The notes below the pieces were generated by a model. That model had not been told where the DNA came from. It ran no database searches and saw only the letters and a program-made list of their open reading frames with translations. Of a DNA stretch of 64,000 bases, positions 1 through 9,480 are shown piece by piece. The DNA is from Pseudomonas putida (GTDB lineage Bacteria > Pseudomonadota > Gammaproteobacteria > Pseudomonadales > Pseudomonadaceae). Made by a program: the position numbers and the translations under genes. The stretch covers positions 3,488,501-3,552,500 of the forward strand of contig NZ_CP109603.1 of NCBI RefSeq assembly GCF_025905425.1. Direction: 5' to 3'. How positions within the stretch are numbered: the stretch's first letter is position 1; the number at the start of each line of letters is the position of its first letter.

Positions 1-2
1 TT

Positions 3-635
3 CCTAACTCGCCGCCACTGGCATGGTCAAACATTACCAGCCAAGGTATAACCATCACCCCCATAATTACAGCACTTGAGCAAACCAAAAAAAATATAAT
101 ACTTCGAGAGACCCCTTGGCCACGAGCCCAGAAGGAGGTCTCCAGTGGGCGGAACAAGTTGATTGCACCTCTTGCACGCACTGCCTCTCGCGAAGATAAA
201 TTCACTTGGATAGCCCCGATCTTAGAGACTAAAAATGTGATGTTCACATTAGGCACTCCCGCCCGAAGCTTTTCTGAAGCGAGGAGAATGTATAGCCGTA
301 TCGGAGTAGGTCAAGGCTCGGCTCAAGCAGAGACTCTAGTTGAAAATGGTTTTCCACCAAAGCAACTCGTACACATCAAGCTCGGTGAAAACCCAGGAAA
401 GCTGCTGCGCTTGGGGCGAATAGATGCATGGTTCACAAGTACAACTGAGGGCAACTACATCTGGCGAAATCGGTTAAACGAGATGAATCCACTGAAATCA
501 AGCCCTATCCTAACGAGCACGACATTATATTTAGCTTGCTCAATTGATTGCGACCCTGAGCTAATCACAGAACTTAGATCCACACTCACCCCCTCAGCCA
601 ATCCAACCCAAACCAACCCAGCCAAAAACCAGTGA
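3..635 (+). CDS. Family-3 solute-binding protein, C-terminal part (cut by window edge)
   Basis: The frame is open from the first bases of the window to a TGA at 633-635, so the gene begins outside. The visible part reads like the second half of a periplasmic amino-acid binding domain (SBP_bac_3): a PWPRAQKEVSSG-like helix, then LIAPLARTASREDKF, the usual 'RTPERE' strand of the family, and a late GRIDAWF motif. An internal TTG at 159 could be mistaken for a start. Such proteins bind polar amino acids or similar solutes. Without the N-terminus and neighbours I cannot say whether it serves an ABC transporter or is a stand-alone family member. The end is followed by a chemoreceptor gene on the same strand. 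Confidence 0.75.
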   Translation, partial: PNSPPLAWSNITSQGITITPIITALEQTKKNIILRETPWPRAQKEVSSGRNKLIAPLARTASREDKFTWIAPILETKNVMFTLGTPARSFSEARRMYSRIGVGQGSAQAETLVENGFPPKQLVHIKLGENPGKLLRLGRIDAWFTSTTEGNYIWRNRLNEMNPLKSSPILTSTTLYLACSIDCDPELITELRSTLTPSANPTQTNPAKNQ

Positions 636-710
636 CTGCACATATCAGACACACTTTAAAACCAGGCACCATCGTTTTATACGACCGATATCGCAGCGTC
701 AGGAGTAATC

Positions 711-2336
711 GTGAACCTTAACAACGTAAAAATTGGAACCAGATCCATACTACTTTTTTCTATAGTTGCTGCACTAGTAGTATTAATGGGCGGAATCTCA
801 TTATACCAATCAAAAAATATGAACGATGCCTCTGATGAGATAAAAACAGTCTGGATGCCCGGACTGTTCGAGCTATCAGAAATTGGCACAGATATCGGTA
901 GAGGGCGCGCGTTGACGCTGCGAGCATTCCTGCTCAAGAACCAGGAAGATAAAGCATTGACCTTGTCAAAGCTTGCGGAAATCAAGGCTTCCATTCCTGA
1001 AGCCTTCAATAGATACAGAAAAACCATAAAAAGCAACGAAGAAACAAAAGCATTCGACGATTTCGAAAAGCACTACCTCCGCTATCAAGACCTGCAAGAT
1101 AACATAGTCAAAAACATCATAAAAAAAGATAGCGTCGAGGTAGAAAAGCTCATAAATGGGCCACTTATTGAATATGCGGAATCTATGATATCTGCACTAA
1201 AAAAAGTTTCAATACTCAATTCCGAAGGTGCCAGCGCAGCTGCTGCTGCCAGCGATGATGCCTACACCGAAAATATCATAGCAATTCTAGCAACCATCGC
1301 TACAATTCTATTGACGATGGTAGCACTGGCAACATATTTCACTAAAAGCATTGTCAAACCATTATCCGACGCAGTTTCAATTGCACATCAAATTGCTTCT
1401 GGCAATCTGTGCCAAACAATTAGAATCAGCGGGAAAGACGAAACAAGTGCATTACTAACATCACTTAGCCAAATGCAGCACGAACTGAAGAACACAATCT
1501 CTCAGATTGCGAGCTATTCAGATCAACTGGCGTCAGCATCAGAAGAGCTACAAGCGGTAACAGAAAATGCAAATAAGGGTCTTCATCAGCAAAACGTCGA
1601 AATCGATCAAGCTGCTACTGCCGTCAATGAAATGACTGCCGCAGTGGAGGAAGTAGCGAGAAATGCAAATAGTACTGCCGAGGCGTCTAAGGAAACTGAA
1701 AGTGCCACCAAGTCAGGGAGCTTGCAGATTGATCAGGCGTTGTCTCTCATCGAACTGCTCGCCGGCGATGTGACAACAACCTCACAAGAGGTGGAGCTTC
1801 TCTCTAGCAATATTGAAGATATCAATAAGGTTCTTGAAGTAATCGGGTCAATTGCACAACAGACAAATCTTCTAGCGCTCAATGCTGCCATTGAGGCAGC
1901 TCGGGCAGGAGAGGCTGGTCGAGGCTTTGCAGTGGTTGCAGATGAAGTACGGGCCCTTGCGCATCGGACGCAGCAGTCCACTGAGGAAATTGGTGAGATG
2001 ATCAACACGATCCTCTCAGGCACCTCTAGAGTGGTAAGCGCTATGTCTACAAGCGAGAAGCGTACACACGAAACATTGATTGCAGCTAAGGCCGGCGGGG
2101 ATGCATTGCGTGAAATCTATGAATCTATCATGGGCATAAACGAGAGAAACTTAATTATCGCTACCGCTTCGGAGCAGCAAGCACAAGTCGCCAGAGAGGT
2201 GGACAGAAACATTGTTAACATAAGAGATTTGGCGACACTCAACTCTGCTGGCTCGAATCAAACAAGCGCTTCTTCGCAAGACCTTTCAAAACTAGCCGTT
2301 CAACTCAACAGTATGGTTTTGAAATTCAAGATATGA
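711..2336 (+). CDS. Methyl-accepting chemotaxis protein with 4-helix-bundle sensor
   Basis: This is a 541-residue transmembrane chemoreceptor. Residues about 12-32 form TM1, 33-187 a mostly helical periplasmic four-helix-bundle sensor, about 189-210 TM2, then a HAMP domain and a long cytoplasmic coiled coil. The signalling tip is near residues 380-415 and contains the conserved [19 protein letters not shown] stretch that binds CheA and CheW. The GTG start at 711 is chosen because AGGAG sits five bases upstream. The ligand is unknown. It follows a solute-binding protein, which could deliver a ligand, but nothing in the sequence shows that. No pentapeptide tether for CheR is visible at the C-terminus (ends VLKFKI). 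Confidence 0.95.
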   Translation: MNLNNVKIGTRSILLFSIVAALVVLMGGISLYQSKNMNDASDEIKTVWMPGLFELSEIGTDIGRGRALTLRAFLLKNQEDKALTLSKLAEIKASIPEAFNRYRKTIKSNEETKAFDDFEKHYLRYQDLQDNIVKNIIKKDSVEVEKLINGPLIEYAESMISALKKVSILNSEGASAAAAASDDAYTENIIAILATIATILLTMVALATYFTKSIVKPLSDAVSIAHQIASGNLCQTIRISGKDETSALLTSLSQMQHELKNTISQIASYSDQLASASEELQAVTENANKGLHQQNVEIDQAATAVNEMTAAVEEVARNANSTAEASKETESATKSGSLQIDQALSLIELLAGDVTTTSQEVELLSSNIEDINKVLEVIGSIAQQTNLLALNAAIEAARAGEAGRGFAVVADEVRALAHRTQQSTEEIGEMINTILSGTSRVVSAMSTSEKRTHETLIAAKAGGDALREIYESIMGINERNLIIATASEQQAQVAREVDRNIVNIRDLATLNSAGSNQTSASSQDLSKLAVQLNSMVLKFKI

Positions 2337-2343
2337 GCGTTCT

Positions 2344-2374
2344 CCTGGGTCTTCCGGAGCACGAAAGACCCAGG
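2344..2374 (+). terminator. Inverted repeat after the chemoreceptor
   Basis: Arms CCTGGGTCTT and AAGACCCAGG form a perfect 10-bp stem eight bases after the stop of the chemoreceptor. There is no T-run after it, so it is a weak intrinsic terminator at best. Confidence 0.5.
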
Positions 2375-2869
2375 ATACACTCATATTCAAAAATCGAATT
2401 TAACTGGTAACCTCTTGCACAGCGGCTTCAGCCTGCTTACGCATCATGAAAACATCGCAAGCGCACCTGCACAGACTGCAGTTGCAACACCGAAGCTTAT
2501 GGCAAAAGCTTCTGGCGCCTGTAACCACTATCAATGGTGCCTGCGTAGTAATGGAGGCCTGATTTACGGCCTACGAGGGCTCGTTGGGTCTGTAACAGTC
2601 GCGTTGCCGACCGTCGAACAAGGTCAACCACCGGCGCGGTACTCACGGCCAGCCCCACCTCAAGCGACAAGTCTGCGCTGAGTTCACTCCCGTCCTATCC
2701 GCTATCTGCATGGCATAAGGCTTAAGCACCAAAGACGATGCAGAACAGCCAAGATTGCCAGCATACCTACTAGGTGGTAGGCTTCTACTGCCTCACGGTT
2801 TTGAGCTTGCATTGCTATGCTGCCACAGTGAGAACCTAACGCCAGTCAATACTTCCCATGGAAATCGTC
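2375..2869. other. Gene-free stretch carrying one TetR-type operator
   Basis: About 495 bases with no convincing gene. The 88-codon frame at 2415-2681 lacks a ribosome site and has composition unlike a protein. The only clear element is the palindrome at 2766-2781, which marks the promoter region of the hydrolase gene. Confidence 0.6.
2766..2781. promoter_or_regulatory. Palindromic operator candidate, site 1 (upstream of hydrolase)
   Basis: Sequence CCTACTAGGTGGTAGG: half-sites CCTAC and GTAGG separated by six bases, about 90 bp upstream of the hydrolase start. It belongs to a set of nine similar sites in the window (also at 4222, 18217, 25770, 25897, 26137, 28750, 28832 and 30207). The likely binders are the TetR regulators at 19800 and 26428. 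Confidence 0.65.
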
Positions 2870-3622
2870 ATGAGCAAACAGAAGATCACGTTCCTAAACG
2901 CCGAGGGTACGAGCCTTTCAGGACTGCTTGAAGCCCCTGAGTCACCCAGTGCTTACGCATTGTTCGCACACTGCTTCACCTGTGGCAAAGATATTAAAGC
3001 AGCTGCGCGTATTGCGAAGGCGCTGGTCGACAATAATATCGCTGTACTTCGTTTTGATTTCACGGGTCTGGGCGGGAGTGGCGGAGACTTCTCCAATACC
3101 AATTTTTCATCAAACGTTGCTGACTTGGTATCTGCGGCGGATTATTTACGCAACACGTATCAGGCTCCATCCCTTTTGATTGGCCACAGCTTGGGGGGCG
3201 CTGCAGTCATCGCAGCAGCTAAGCACATCCCTGAGGGAAAAGGTGTTGTGACAATCGGAGCTCCTGCTGATGCGACCCATGTTATGAAGCAGTTCAAGGG
3301 TCAAGTAGAAGCGATCAGAGACATTGGTGAATATAGAGTTACGCTTGGAGGAAGGGAGTTCACTATAAAAAATCAGTTCCTCGAAGATATTGAAAGTCAG
3401 CAGCAGGATAAAAGCATCGCGAACCTCCGACGCGCACTGCTTGTTTTTCACTCACCTACCGACAATGTTGTATCCATAGAACAAGCACAGAAGATTTACC
3501 AGACAGCTAAACACCCGAAGAGCTTCATATCGCTGGACTCTGCCGACCATTTACTTACAAACAGCCGAGACGCAGAGTATGTTGCCTCATGCATTACCGC
3601 CTGGAGTTCCAGATACTTATAG
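2870..3622 (+). CDS. Alpha/beta hydrolase of the OsmC-partner type
   Basis: A serine hydrolase of about 250 residues. The nucleophile elbow GHSLGG puts the catalytic Ser at residue 107; a late DSADHLL gives the likely His. It resembles the N-terminal half of the common bifunctional 'alpha/beta hydrolase-OsmC' proteins, including the [10 protein letters not shown] motif near the start, but the OsmC half is absent; separate osmC genes occur at 5482 and 18288. I take ATG 2870 rather than 2858 because GGAA lies just upstream. The operator at 2766-2781 suggests thiol-stress control. The substrate is unknown; a thioester or acyl-disulfide product is only a guess. Confidence 0.85.
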   Translation: MSKQKITFLNAEGTSLSGLLEAPESPSAYALFAHCFTCGKDIKAAARIAKALVDNNIAVLRFDFTGLGGSGGDFSNTNFSSNVADLVSAADYLRNTYQAPSLLIGHSLGGAAVIAAAKHIPEGKGVVTIGAPADATHVMKQFKGQVEAIRDIGEYRVTLGGREFTIKNQFLEDIESQQQDKSIANLRRALLVFHSPTDNVVSIEQAQKIYQTAKHPKSFISLDSADHLLTNSRDAEYVASCITAWSSRYL

Positions 3623-3655
3623 CCTTATAGAATCATCACATAAAGGAATACCTAT

Positions 3656-3841
3656 ATGAGGTACTGCTCAATTTTAATCCTAAAGCAGGCGAGAGAAAAA
3701 AGAAGAGTATGTCCTACTTTTTGCGACAGTGAGTCGGCAAAGCGACAAGAAAAAGCAAATGCCGGAAGTAGCTCTCTATCAATAATACTCTTGATAATTT
3801 TGGTGACGTTTTTCGCGCTAGCTCTAATCGGAACTAGCTAA
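3656..3841 (+). CDS. Possible small membrane protein, unrecognised
   Basis: 61 codons from ATG 3656 with AAGGA about eight bases upstream, starting 34 bases after the hydrolase stop. The C-terminal third (SLSIILLIILVTFFALALIG) is one strongly hydrophobic helix; the N-terminal part is basic with two Cys. I do not recognise it. It could be a tail-anchored small protein cotranscribed with the hydrolase, or chance. Confidence 0.35.
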   Translation: MRYCSILILKQAREKRRVCPTFCDSESAKRQEKANAGSSSLSIILLIILVTFFALALIGTS

Positions 3842-4306
3842 TTCTTGCGGAAGCTGGGACACGAGAAGTTGGCGCACCGGCTACTAATATTGCGTCCATT
3901 CATTATAAGCCCAGCCCCGAAGTCTAATCGTGAAGCCCTAGTGCTCTACCGCTGGCCACTCACCTACCCATCAAACCAACCGCAACAGCCTAAGCGCTTA
4001 CCTGAAATGCCGGCTCCACTCACATCCGTTACAGGAGCCGCCTAACCTACCGACAGCGCTGAGAGCAAAGATAGCTTGATCCCAGGGGAGCAGCTACGCA
4101 CCTGAAATGCATTGAAATCGAGATGTGGAGCCGCTTGCAGACCTCAGGCTCAGCGTCGCATGGGCTGCTCCTGCCTGCTGACCGGACGAATGCAGGTTGA
4201 AAAGGGTATTGCGACCTCTACCTACTAGATGGTAGGTTAAGCCTGCACGCAAGAATCCACACTCAACATTTTCATTTCTACGCCTTGGCGTAGCTGCGAG
4301 GATCAC
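3842..4306. other. Gene-free stretch upstream of ahpD-like gene
   Basis: About 465 bases without a credible gene. It holds an inverted repeat CGGCTCC / GGAGCCG near 4011-4040 that could end transcription of the hydrolase unit, and the TetR-type operator at 4222-4237. Confidence 0.5.
4222..4237. promoter_or_regulatory. Palindromic operator candidate, site 2 (upstream of ahpD copy 1)
   Basis: Sequence CCTACTAGATGGTAGG, matching site 1 at 14 of 16 positions, 70 bp upstream of the ahpD-like start. Repression there by a TetR protein would fit the spacing. Confidence 0.7.
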
Positions 4307-4639
4307 ATGCAAGACTGGAAAAAAGCACGACAAGACATTAATGCTCGCGTTATGCAGCTCGGCTCGCTTTCACCGGAAACCATCAAGGGCGTGATGGCGC
4401 TTGGCGGGGCCGGCGCGAAAACCAACCACCTCGATGCGAAGACCCGCGAACTGATTTCTCTTGCAGTGGCCGTAACCACTCGCTGCGACGGCTGCATTGC
4501 TTTCCACGTCGCCGAAGCCAAGAAGCTTGGTGTCACAGTTGAGGAGGTCTCAGAAGCTCTCGGAGTCGCAATCAACATGAACGCAGGCGCAGCCTTGGTT
4601 TATAGCACTCACGTGCTGGACGCCTTCGACAAGGAATGA
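4307..4639 (+). CDS. AhpD-like carboxymuconolactone decarboxylase-family thiol protein (copy 1)
   Basis: 110 residues with the CxxC-xxx-H signature CDGCIAFH (Cys60, Cys63, His67) of AhpD-type alkylhydroperoxidases, which use the Cys pair for thiol-disulfide chemistry. About 84% identical by eye to the second copy at 25374, with the same length and the same first four residues. GAGGA precedes the ATG. Members of this family are part of the allicin/thiosulfinate resistance sets of garlic-associated pseudomonads, probably reducing mixed disulfides or electrophilic sulfur species; the physiological reductant is not known from sequence. Confidence 0.92.
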   Translation: MQDWKKARQDINARVMQLGSLSPETIKGVMALGGAGAKTNHLDAKTRELISLAVAVTTRCDGCIAFHVAEAKKLGVTVEEVSEALGVAINMNAGAALVYSTHVLDAFDKE

Positions 4640-4647
4640 CCTGAGGA

Positions 4648-4679
4648 GGCTGCTCCCGTAACGAGCAGCCCATTTTTTT
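4648..4679 (+). terminator. Rho-independent terminator after ahpD copy 1
   Basis: Perfect 8-bp stem GGCTGCTC / GAGCAGCC followed by CA and seven T. It separates ahpD from dsbA, so the downstream genes need read-through or their own promoter in 4680-4734. Confidence 0.85.
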
Positions 4680-4734
4680 CGAGTTCGTCCCGCACACTCA
4701 TAGCGAGAGTGCTGATCATCTTAAGGTGATACAA

Positions 4735-5430
4735 ATGAGCGCAGAATCCAAATTAATCACGATTGACGTTTGGTCGGACTTCGTCTGCCCTTGGTGCTGG
4801 ATTGCGAAGAGCCGGTTCGAAAGTGCTCTTGCCGATTTTGAACACAAAGACTTGGTTCAAGTTAACTACAAGGCCTTTCGGCTCGCTGCTGGCCAAAAAG
4901 CCGCACCGATAAAGCAAGTGCTTGTGCAAAAGTTTGGCAATGAACAATCTGCAAACGGGATGATCCAAGCTGTCACTTCTAATGCCAGGGAAGTCGGCCT
5001 TGTTTACAACTTTGACACGATGCTATTTGGAGACACTACTAAGGCACACGCTCTTGTCAAAGCGGTCGACGATAACGATACCAAGAAGGCTCTCAGCGAA
5101 CGCCTTTATAAGGCCTGCGCCACAGATGGACGCTCCATCTTCGAAGAGAACTCGTTGTCGGAAATTGCGGCAGAAGTAGGTATCTCAGCAAGCTTCGTAC
5201 AGCAAGCCTGGAATGATCAGACGCTGCCCAATCTAATCGCTAAGGATGAGAAAGAGGCTCGCGAGGTCGCGAACGGCGTTCCTCTGTTTGTCTTCAACAA
5301 CGGTTTCTACATCTCGGGAGCTCAAACCGTTGACGCGTTCAAACTGGCGCTACAGCGAATGTATTCAAGTGCCACCGAAGGTGAGTCCTTCCAAGGGCAA
5401 ACCTGCGGCCTTAACGGATGCGACAGCTGA
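4735..5430 (+). CDS. DsbA/FrnE-family thiol oxidoreductase (copy 1)
   Basis: About 231 residues without a signal peptide, so cytoplasmic, like FrnE rather than periplasmic DsbA. The active site CPWC is at residues 18-21 (WSDFVCPWCWIAK). The C-terminus carries a second Cys pair, QTCGLNGCDS, conserved with copy 2 (QVCGIDGCKI). I take ATG 4735, with AAGGTG upstream, over GTG 4726. It probably shuffles or reduces disulfides formed when thiosulfinates react with glutathione or proteins. It lies before osmC and trx on the same strand. Confidence 0.9.
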   Translation: MSAESKLITIDVWSDFVCPWCWIAKSRFESALADFEHKDLVQVNYKAFRLAAGQKAAPIKQVLVQKFGNEQSANGMIQAVTSNAREVGLVYNFDTMLFGDTTKAHALVKAVDDNDTKKALSERLYKACATDGRSIFEENSLSEIAAEVGISASFVQQAWNDQTLPNLIAKDEKEAREVANGVPLFVFNNGFYISGAQTVDAFKLALQRMYSSATEGESFQGQTCGLNGCDS

Positions 5431-5481
5431 TCAACATGTCCGCACGCTAACGATAAATATTAATTTCTGTAGGCCGTCAGT

Positions 5482-6030
5482 ATGAGCAACATTGTGAATG
5501 GTATCAACGTTACTAATTTAGAAAACTTCGCTCGCGACGTAGCAGCGGATCACACAAACGCTGAAGCCCGCTTCAATGTCCAGACTAAATGGATGGGCCG
5601 AACCAAAAGCGTTACGAATGTTACTCAATGCAGTCTCTCTGGTCGGCAAATGGAGCGAGACTTCCAGATCGTCTCGGACGAACCTGTTGAGCTATTAGGT
5701 GAAAATACAGCGCCTGGCCCAATGGAGTTGTTACTTGCTGCCTTGAATGCATGTATGTCGGTAGGCTACGTAACAGGCGCTGCGGCGAGGGGCATCAAGA
5801 TTAAAAGTCTTGAGATTGAAACGGACACTGATCTCGACCTGGGTGGTTTCTTGGGACTTGATGAAAATCTAAATCCTGGGGTCAACGAAGTACGTTACAA
5901 TGTAAAAATTTGCGCAGACGCCTCACAGGATCAAATCGAAGAGCTTCATGCCCACGTCATGAAAACCTCACCAAACTTCCATAATATGGCGAGAGGGATT
6001 AAAGTATCGCCAAAACTGGAGATAATATAA
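5482..6030 (+). CDS. OsmC-family protein (copy 1)
   Basis: 182-residue OsmC/Ohr-fold protein with the family helix LLAALNACMSVGY. Only this Cys is shared with copy 2; the usual second reactive Cys of OsmC hydroperoxidases is not evident, so this may be a one-Cys member acting on sulfur electrophiles rather than peroxides. It starts 51 bases after dsbA. The last nine codons and the stop lie in a 27-bp unit that is duplicated in tandem just after the gene. Confidence 0.9.
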   Translation: MSNIVNGINVTNLENFARDVAADHTNAEARFNVQTKWMGRTKSVTNVTQCSLSGRQMERDFQIVSDEPVELLGENTAPGPMELLLAALNACMSVGYVTGAAARGIKIKSLEIETDTDLDLGGFLGLDENLNPGVNEVRYNVKICADASQDQIEELHAHVMKTSPNFHNMARGIKVSPKLEII

Positions 6031-6059
6031 ATATCGCCAAAACTGGAGATAATATAAAT
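6006..6059 (+). repeat. Exact 27-bp tandem duplication across the osmC stop codon
   Basis: The unit beginning ATCGCCAAAACTGGAG occurs twice head-to-tail at 6006-6032 and 6033-6059. The first copy holds the true TAA (6028-6030); the second is noncoding. This looks like a recent slippage or short-homology event that left the protein unchanged. Confidence 0.95.
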
Positions 6060-6139
6060 CTGGCAGCATCACAGCTGAAGGGTCGTCGAAGCATCTGGCG
6101 ACCTTGCGCTGCACTTTGAAAAAACTGGTACATATATCC

Positions 6140-6475
6140 ATGAATGGAAGTTACGAATTAGATACTGATGGACTCCATAGAGAACTCAGTGCACCCAATA
6201 GAATTCATGTTATTTGCTTTTCTTCCCCTTGGTGCGGCCCTTGCACCGGGATGAAGCCAGTTTTCGAAAAACTCGCTGATGCATACTCTCAACTCGCGAC
6301 ATTTAGACACGTTGATGTCTCACAGTCTCCGACGGTCGCGAAAACAATGAATATCAATGGTGTTCCGTCAATCGCAGTATTTAGAGACGGGATTCTCTCT
6401 AAGCTGATCATGGGTGCGAGCTCATACAGCGAACTGCAGAAAACTCTGGAAATCGAACTAAAGTACATAGATTGA
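6140..6475 (+). CDS. Thioredoxin-like protein (copy 1)
   Basis: 111 residues, thioredoxin fold, active site WCGPC with Cys at 32 and 35 as in classical thioredoxin, cis-Pro region GVPSIAVF. ATG 6140 gives a normal thioredoxin length; upstream TTG 6104 would add a basic tail. The stop overlaps the TTG that may start the next gene, suggesting coupling. It probably recycles the neighbouring AhpD, DsbA and OsmC proteins or reduces allyl mixed disulfides. Confidence 0.9.
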   Translation: MNGSYELDTDGLHRELSAPNRIHVICFSSPWCGPCTGMKPVFEKLADAYSQLATFRHVDVSQSPTVAKTMNINGVPSIAVFRDGILSKLIMGASSYSELQKTLEIELKYID

Positions 6476-7446
6476 ATCGTCCTGAAAGTTCTGAGGCACG
6501 TTCAACGGATGCTCATTTAGGAAATCTCACCCTACCCAGTGGAAGAATTCTCTTGAATACCCCTCTATCTCCAGCTTTGACCACCAAACAAGTACATCGC
6601 GTTGTGTTCCTGACGGCCATCGCGATGATAGCGTTTGCAGCGAACTCAGTTCTGTGTCGGGTAGCATTGCGGCACAGCGCCATCGATCCGATTAGCTTCA
6701 GTGTCATACGTTTGGTGAGTGGTGCACTGATCCTATGGATGATTCTCAAATTTCAGCGACCAGCAAAAAAGAGCGCAGGCTCTTGGGGAGGCGCTGTATC
6801 ACTCTATGTCTATGCCTTCGCTTTTTCCTACGCGTATTTGAAACTGGATACCGGTACCGGCGCGCTTGTTCTGTTCGGCGCAGTGCAGCTAACCATGCTT
6901 GGGTACGGATTTCTCCATGGAGAGCGCATGGGCGCCTTGGCATTGCTAGGCTTACTGCTGGCGATTGCAGGCCTTGTCATACTACTTCTTCCGGGATCCA
7001 GCGCCCCGCCCCTGGCAAGCGCAGTGATGATGCTCGCGTCAGGGGTGGCATGGGGAGTCTACTCAATCCTAGGAAAAGCCTTAGCTGATCCGTTAGCGGC
7101 TACAGGTGGCAACTTCATGATGTCTGTTCCGCTAATCGTGCTTACCGCACTGCCCTTCATGTCCTCTTTCCATGCAGACGCTGTCGGTATTACTTATGCC
7201 ATCGCATCAGGCACCATCGCATCAGGCGCGGGATACGCTATCTGGTACGCGGCGGTTCGACATCTCTCATCTTTCCGAGCAGCCACTGTGCAGCTAACAG
7301 TCCCAGTGATTGCCTCCATTGCCGGAGTTCTACTGCTGGGGGAAACCTTCACCACTCGCCTTGGCCTGAGCTCACTGACCGTACTAGGTGGCATAGCCCT
7401 GGTATTGTCGGCTAAGCAAACACCTTCGCTAAAGCCGCGAGACTGA
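6472..7446 (+). CDS. EamA/DMT-superfamily transporter
   Basis: About 10 hydrophobic helices in two EamA repeats (for example LVILLLPGSSAPPLASAVMMLASGVAWGVYSILGKAL at the repeat boundary). The frame opens at TTG 6472, overlapping the trx stop, but no good start is visible before about residue 28, so the true start may lie further in (for example GTG near 6604). EamA proteins are drug/metabolite exporters, often for amino acids such as cysteine. Context suggests export or import of a sulfur compound; this is inference. Confidence 0.85.
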   Translation: MNRPESSEARSTDAHLGNLTLPSGRILLNTPLSPALTTKQVHRVVFLTAIAMIAFAANSVLCRVALRHSAIDPISFSVIRLVSGALILWMILKFQRPAKKSAGSWGGAVSLYVYAFAFSYAYLKLDTGTGALVLFGAVQLTMLGYGFLHGERMGALALLGLLLAIAGLVILLLPGSSAPPLASAVMMLASGVAWGVYSILGKALADPLAATGGNFMMSVPLIVLTALPFMSSFHADAVGITYAIASGTIASGAGYAIWYAAVRHLSSFRAATVQLTVPVIASIAGVLLLGETFTTRLGLSSLTVLGGIALVLSAKQTPSLKPRD

Positions 7447-7538
7447 AAAGCATCGAAACGTGCAACTCAGTGGATTTTGGGCTGCACGCACTGCATCAAT
7501 TACTGGAACAAGTTACACACTGCGCTTCACATTGGCAC

Positions 7539-8003
7539 TTACAAAGGAAGCGTCGGACATCTTTTTATCTCTTTGAGAGAAAAGCCCGTATACATCTCCT
7601 TAATATTCCCCAAACGGCGTATCTTGTACATAGCCAGCTGATGGAAATCGTCCATATCTTTAACCACCACCTGCAGTAAATAGTCATACTTCCCAGATAT
7701 ATTATGACAAGAGAGCACACTCGGCAGGGAATTTATCCCCTTCTCAAAGTTATCCATCGCCTCCTCTGAGTGTGTATCCAACGTAATACTGATGAAAGCA
7801 AAAACATTCAAACCAATAGCTTTTCGGTTAAGCGAAGCGTGATACCCCTCGATCACCTCCTCTTCAAGTCGCTTCAATCGCTTCCAGCTTGCCGGGGCGG
7901 AAAGCGAGACGCGAGCTGCGATCTCAGCGTTGGTGAGACGACCGTTCAACTGAACGATCTCAAGGATCATGCGATCCACCTTATCCAGCTCAATCATCGG
8001 CAT
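7539..8003 (-). CDS. Lrp/AsnC-family regulator
   Basis: 154 residues: an N-terminal winged helix (LDKVDRMILEIVQLNGRLTNAEIAARVSLS) and a C-terminal RAM ligand domain. It is divergent from the C-S lyase gene at 8150 with a 146-bp spacer that shows no TetR-type operator, so it probably controls the lyase-permease pair. The E. coli relative DecR (YbaO) induces a cysteine desulfidase/permease unit in response to cysteine, a close parallel. The effector here is not known. Confidence 0.9.
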   Translation of the reverse strand: MPMIELDKVDRMILEIVQLNGRLTNAEIAARVSLSAPASWKRLKRLEEEVIEGYHASLNRKAIGLNVFAFISITLDTHSEEAMDNFEKGINSLPSVLSCHNISGKYDYLLQVVVKDMDDFHQLAMYKIRRLGNIKEMYTGFSLKEIKRCPTLPL

Positions 8004-8149
8004 GTCTCGGGCAATGGCAGAAAAATCTGAGTTAATGGGACAAGAATCCGCACTAGAAACGTCTAATAATATTCACCAATAAACCGCTTAGCAAGAAATA
8101 TACGAAAGAAAATTTCTCTATAGAACAAATATAATTAGCTGATCTAGTC

Positions 8150-9358
8150 ATGTATCGATCAGAGAGAAAATCCTTGAATAACAATAAGTTAACTGCATCA
8201 AGCGCGACGGTCATTGCTCACGCAGGTAGTCACCCTGAAGACCACTACGGGTTCGTCAACCCTCCTATCTACCGAGGTTCGACAGTCGTATTCCCAAACG
8301 TCGACTGTATGCAGAATGGCGACCAGCGCTATCAGTACGGGCGGTGGAACAATCCATCGACCGAGGCCCTTTGTGAAGCTATATCAGCGCTAGAAGGCGC
8401 TACTGGGACTGTTCTGTGCCCTTCCGGCCTGTCCGCATGCGTTACCGCGATACTGTCCGTGGTGGGATCAGGCGAACATATCCTGGTACCTGACAGCGTT
8501 TACGCCCCGACACGCCATTTCTTGGATACCGCAGGAAAACGGCTGGGCATTCAGACAACCTACTACGACCCTCAAATTGGAGCAGGCATTTCTGAGCTTT
8601 TCCAATTTAATACTGAGGCAGTGTTTACTGAGTCGCCTGGCTCACATACCTTCGAGATTCAAGACATCCCAGCAATCGCCAAGGCCGCACACGCCCATGG
8701 CGCGCTGGTTCTGCTCGATAACACCTGGGCGACACCGCTGTATTTCAAAGCGATCGATCATGGCGTTGATCTCTCGATTATGGCCGCCACCAAGTATATC
8801 GTAGGTCACTCTGATGCTCTTATCGGCACTATCGCAGCATCATCACGCGCATGGCCTCAACTAAAAGCCTACCATTTCCAATCGGGCACATATGTAAGCC
8901 CAGACGACGCGAATCTGGCTCTACGAGGACTCCGGACATTGGACGTCCGTCTGGAGCGCCATCAACGCAGTGCCCTATGTGTGGCCAAGTGGCTGGAAGA
9001 ACAAGACCAAGTTTCTCGCGTCATTTACCCTGGTCTACCATCCCACAAAAATCACTCGCTATGGCGCCGAGATTTTACCGGAGCAACCGGCCTCTTATCG
9101 TTTGTTACCAAATCCGCCCCCATTGAAGCAGTCAAAGCCCTTCTTGATGATCTGAATCTTTTCGGACTCGGCTATTCATGGGGTGGCTTTGAAAGCCTAG
9201 CGATGACAGTAGATCCACGGAAACTGCGCACTACAACGCTTTGGGAGGAAGAAGGTCACCTCATTAGACTTCATGTCGGCTTGGAGAACCCAGAAGATCT
9301 TATCGCCGACCTAAAACTTGGCTTTGATAGATTCGACCTAATTCGCCATCAGTCTTAA
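8150..9358 (+). CDS. PLP-dependent C-S lyase, cystathionine beta-lyase-like (copy 1)
   Basis: About 400 residues of the Cys/Met-metabolism PLP family. The Schiff-base Lys is in SIMAATKYIVGHSD (Lys215 from ATG 8150), the pattern seen in MetC-type beta-lyases. ATG 8150 has no ribosome site; a TTG at 8174 preceded by GAGAGAAAAT would give an N-terminus closer to copy 2 (28929). Next to a thiol-stress cluster and an SQR-like gene, a beta-elimination on cysteine S-conjugates such as S-allylmercaptocysteine or alliin is plausible; cystathionine is the textbook alternative. Confidence 0.9.
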   Translation: MYRSERKSLNNNKLTASSATVIAHAGSHPEDHYGFVNPPIYRGSTVVFPNVDCMQNGDQRYQYGRWNNPSTEALCEAISALEGATGTVLCPSGLSACVTAILSVVGSGEHILVPDSVYAPTRHFLDTAGKRLGIQTTYYDPQIGAGISELFQFNTEAVFTESPGSHTFEIQDIPAIAKAAHAHGALVLLDNTWATPLYFKAIDHGVDLSIMAATKYIVGHSDALIGTIAASSRAWPQLKAYHFQSGTYVSPDDANLALRGLRTLDVRLERHQRSALCVAKWLEEQDQVSRVIYPGLPSHKNHSLWRRDFTGATGLLSFVTKSAPIEAVKALLDDLNLFGLGYSWGGFESLAMTVDPRKLRTTTLWEEEGHLIRLHVGLENPEDLIADLKLGFDRFDLIRHQS

Positions 9359-9480
9359 GAATGATCTATCACTAGTTAAACGAGCATGAGAACGAACCTT
9401 GGCACATGTTACGACCAGGGACACCGGCAGCTTACACCCGTCATCACGCACTGCCGCAAATAATAAAACTGGAGGCAAAT

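Noticed and set aside
2415..2681. 88-codon frame after the chemoreceptor
   Set aside because: No ribosome site, odd composition, overlaps nothing conserved, and lies in the promoter region of the hydrolase.
9406..9480. Longer N-terminus of the permease
   Set aside because: The extra 25 codons are not permease-like, while GTG 9481 has a perfect GGAGG.
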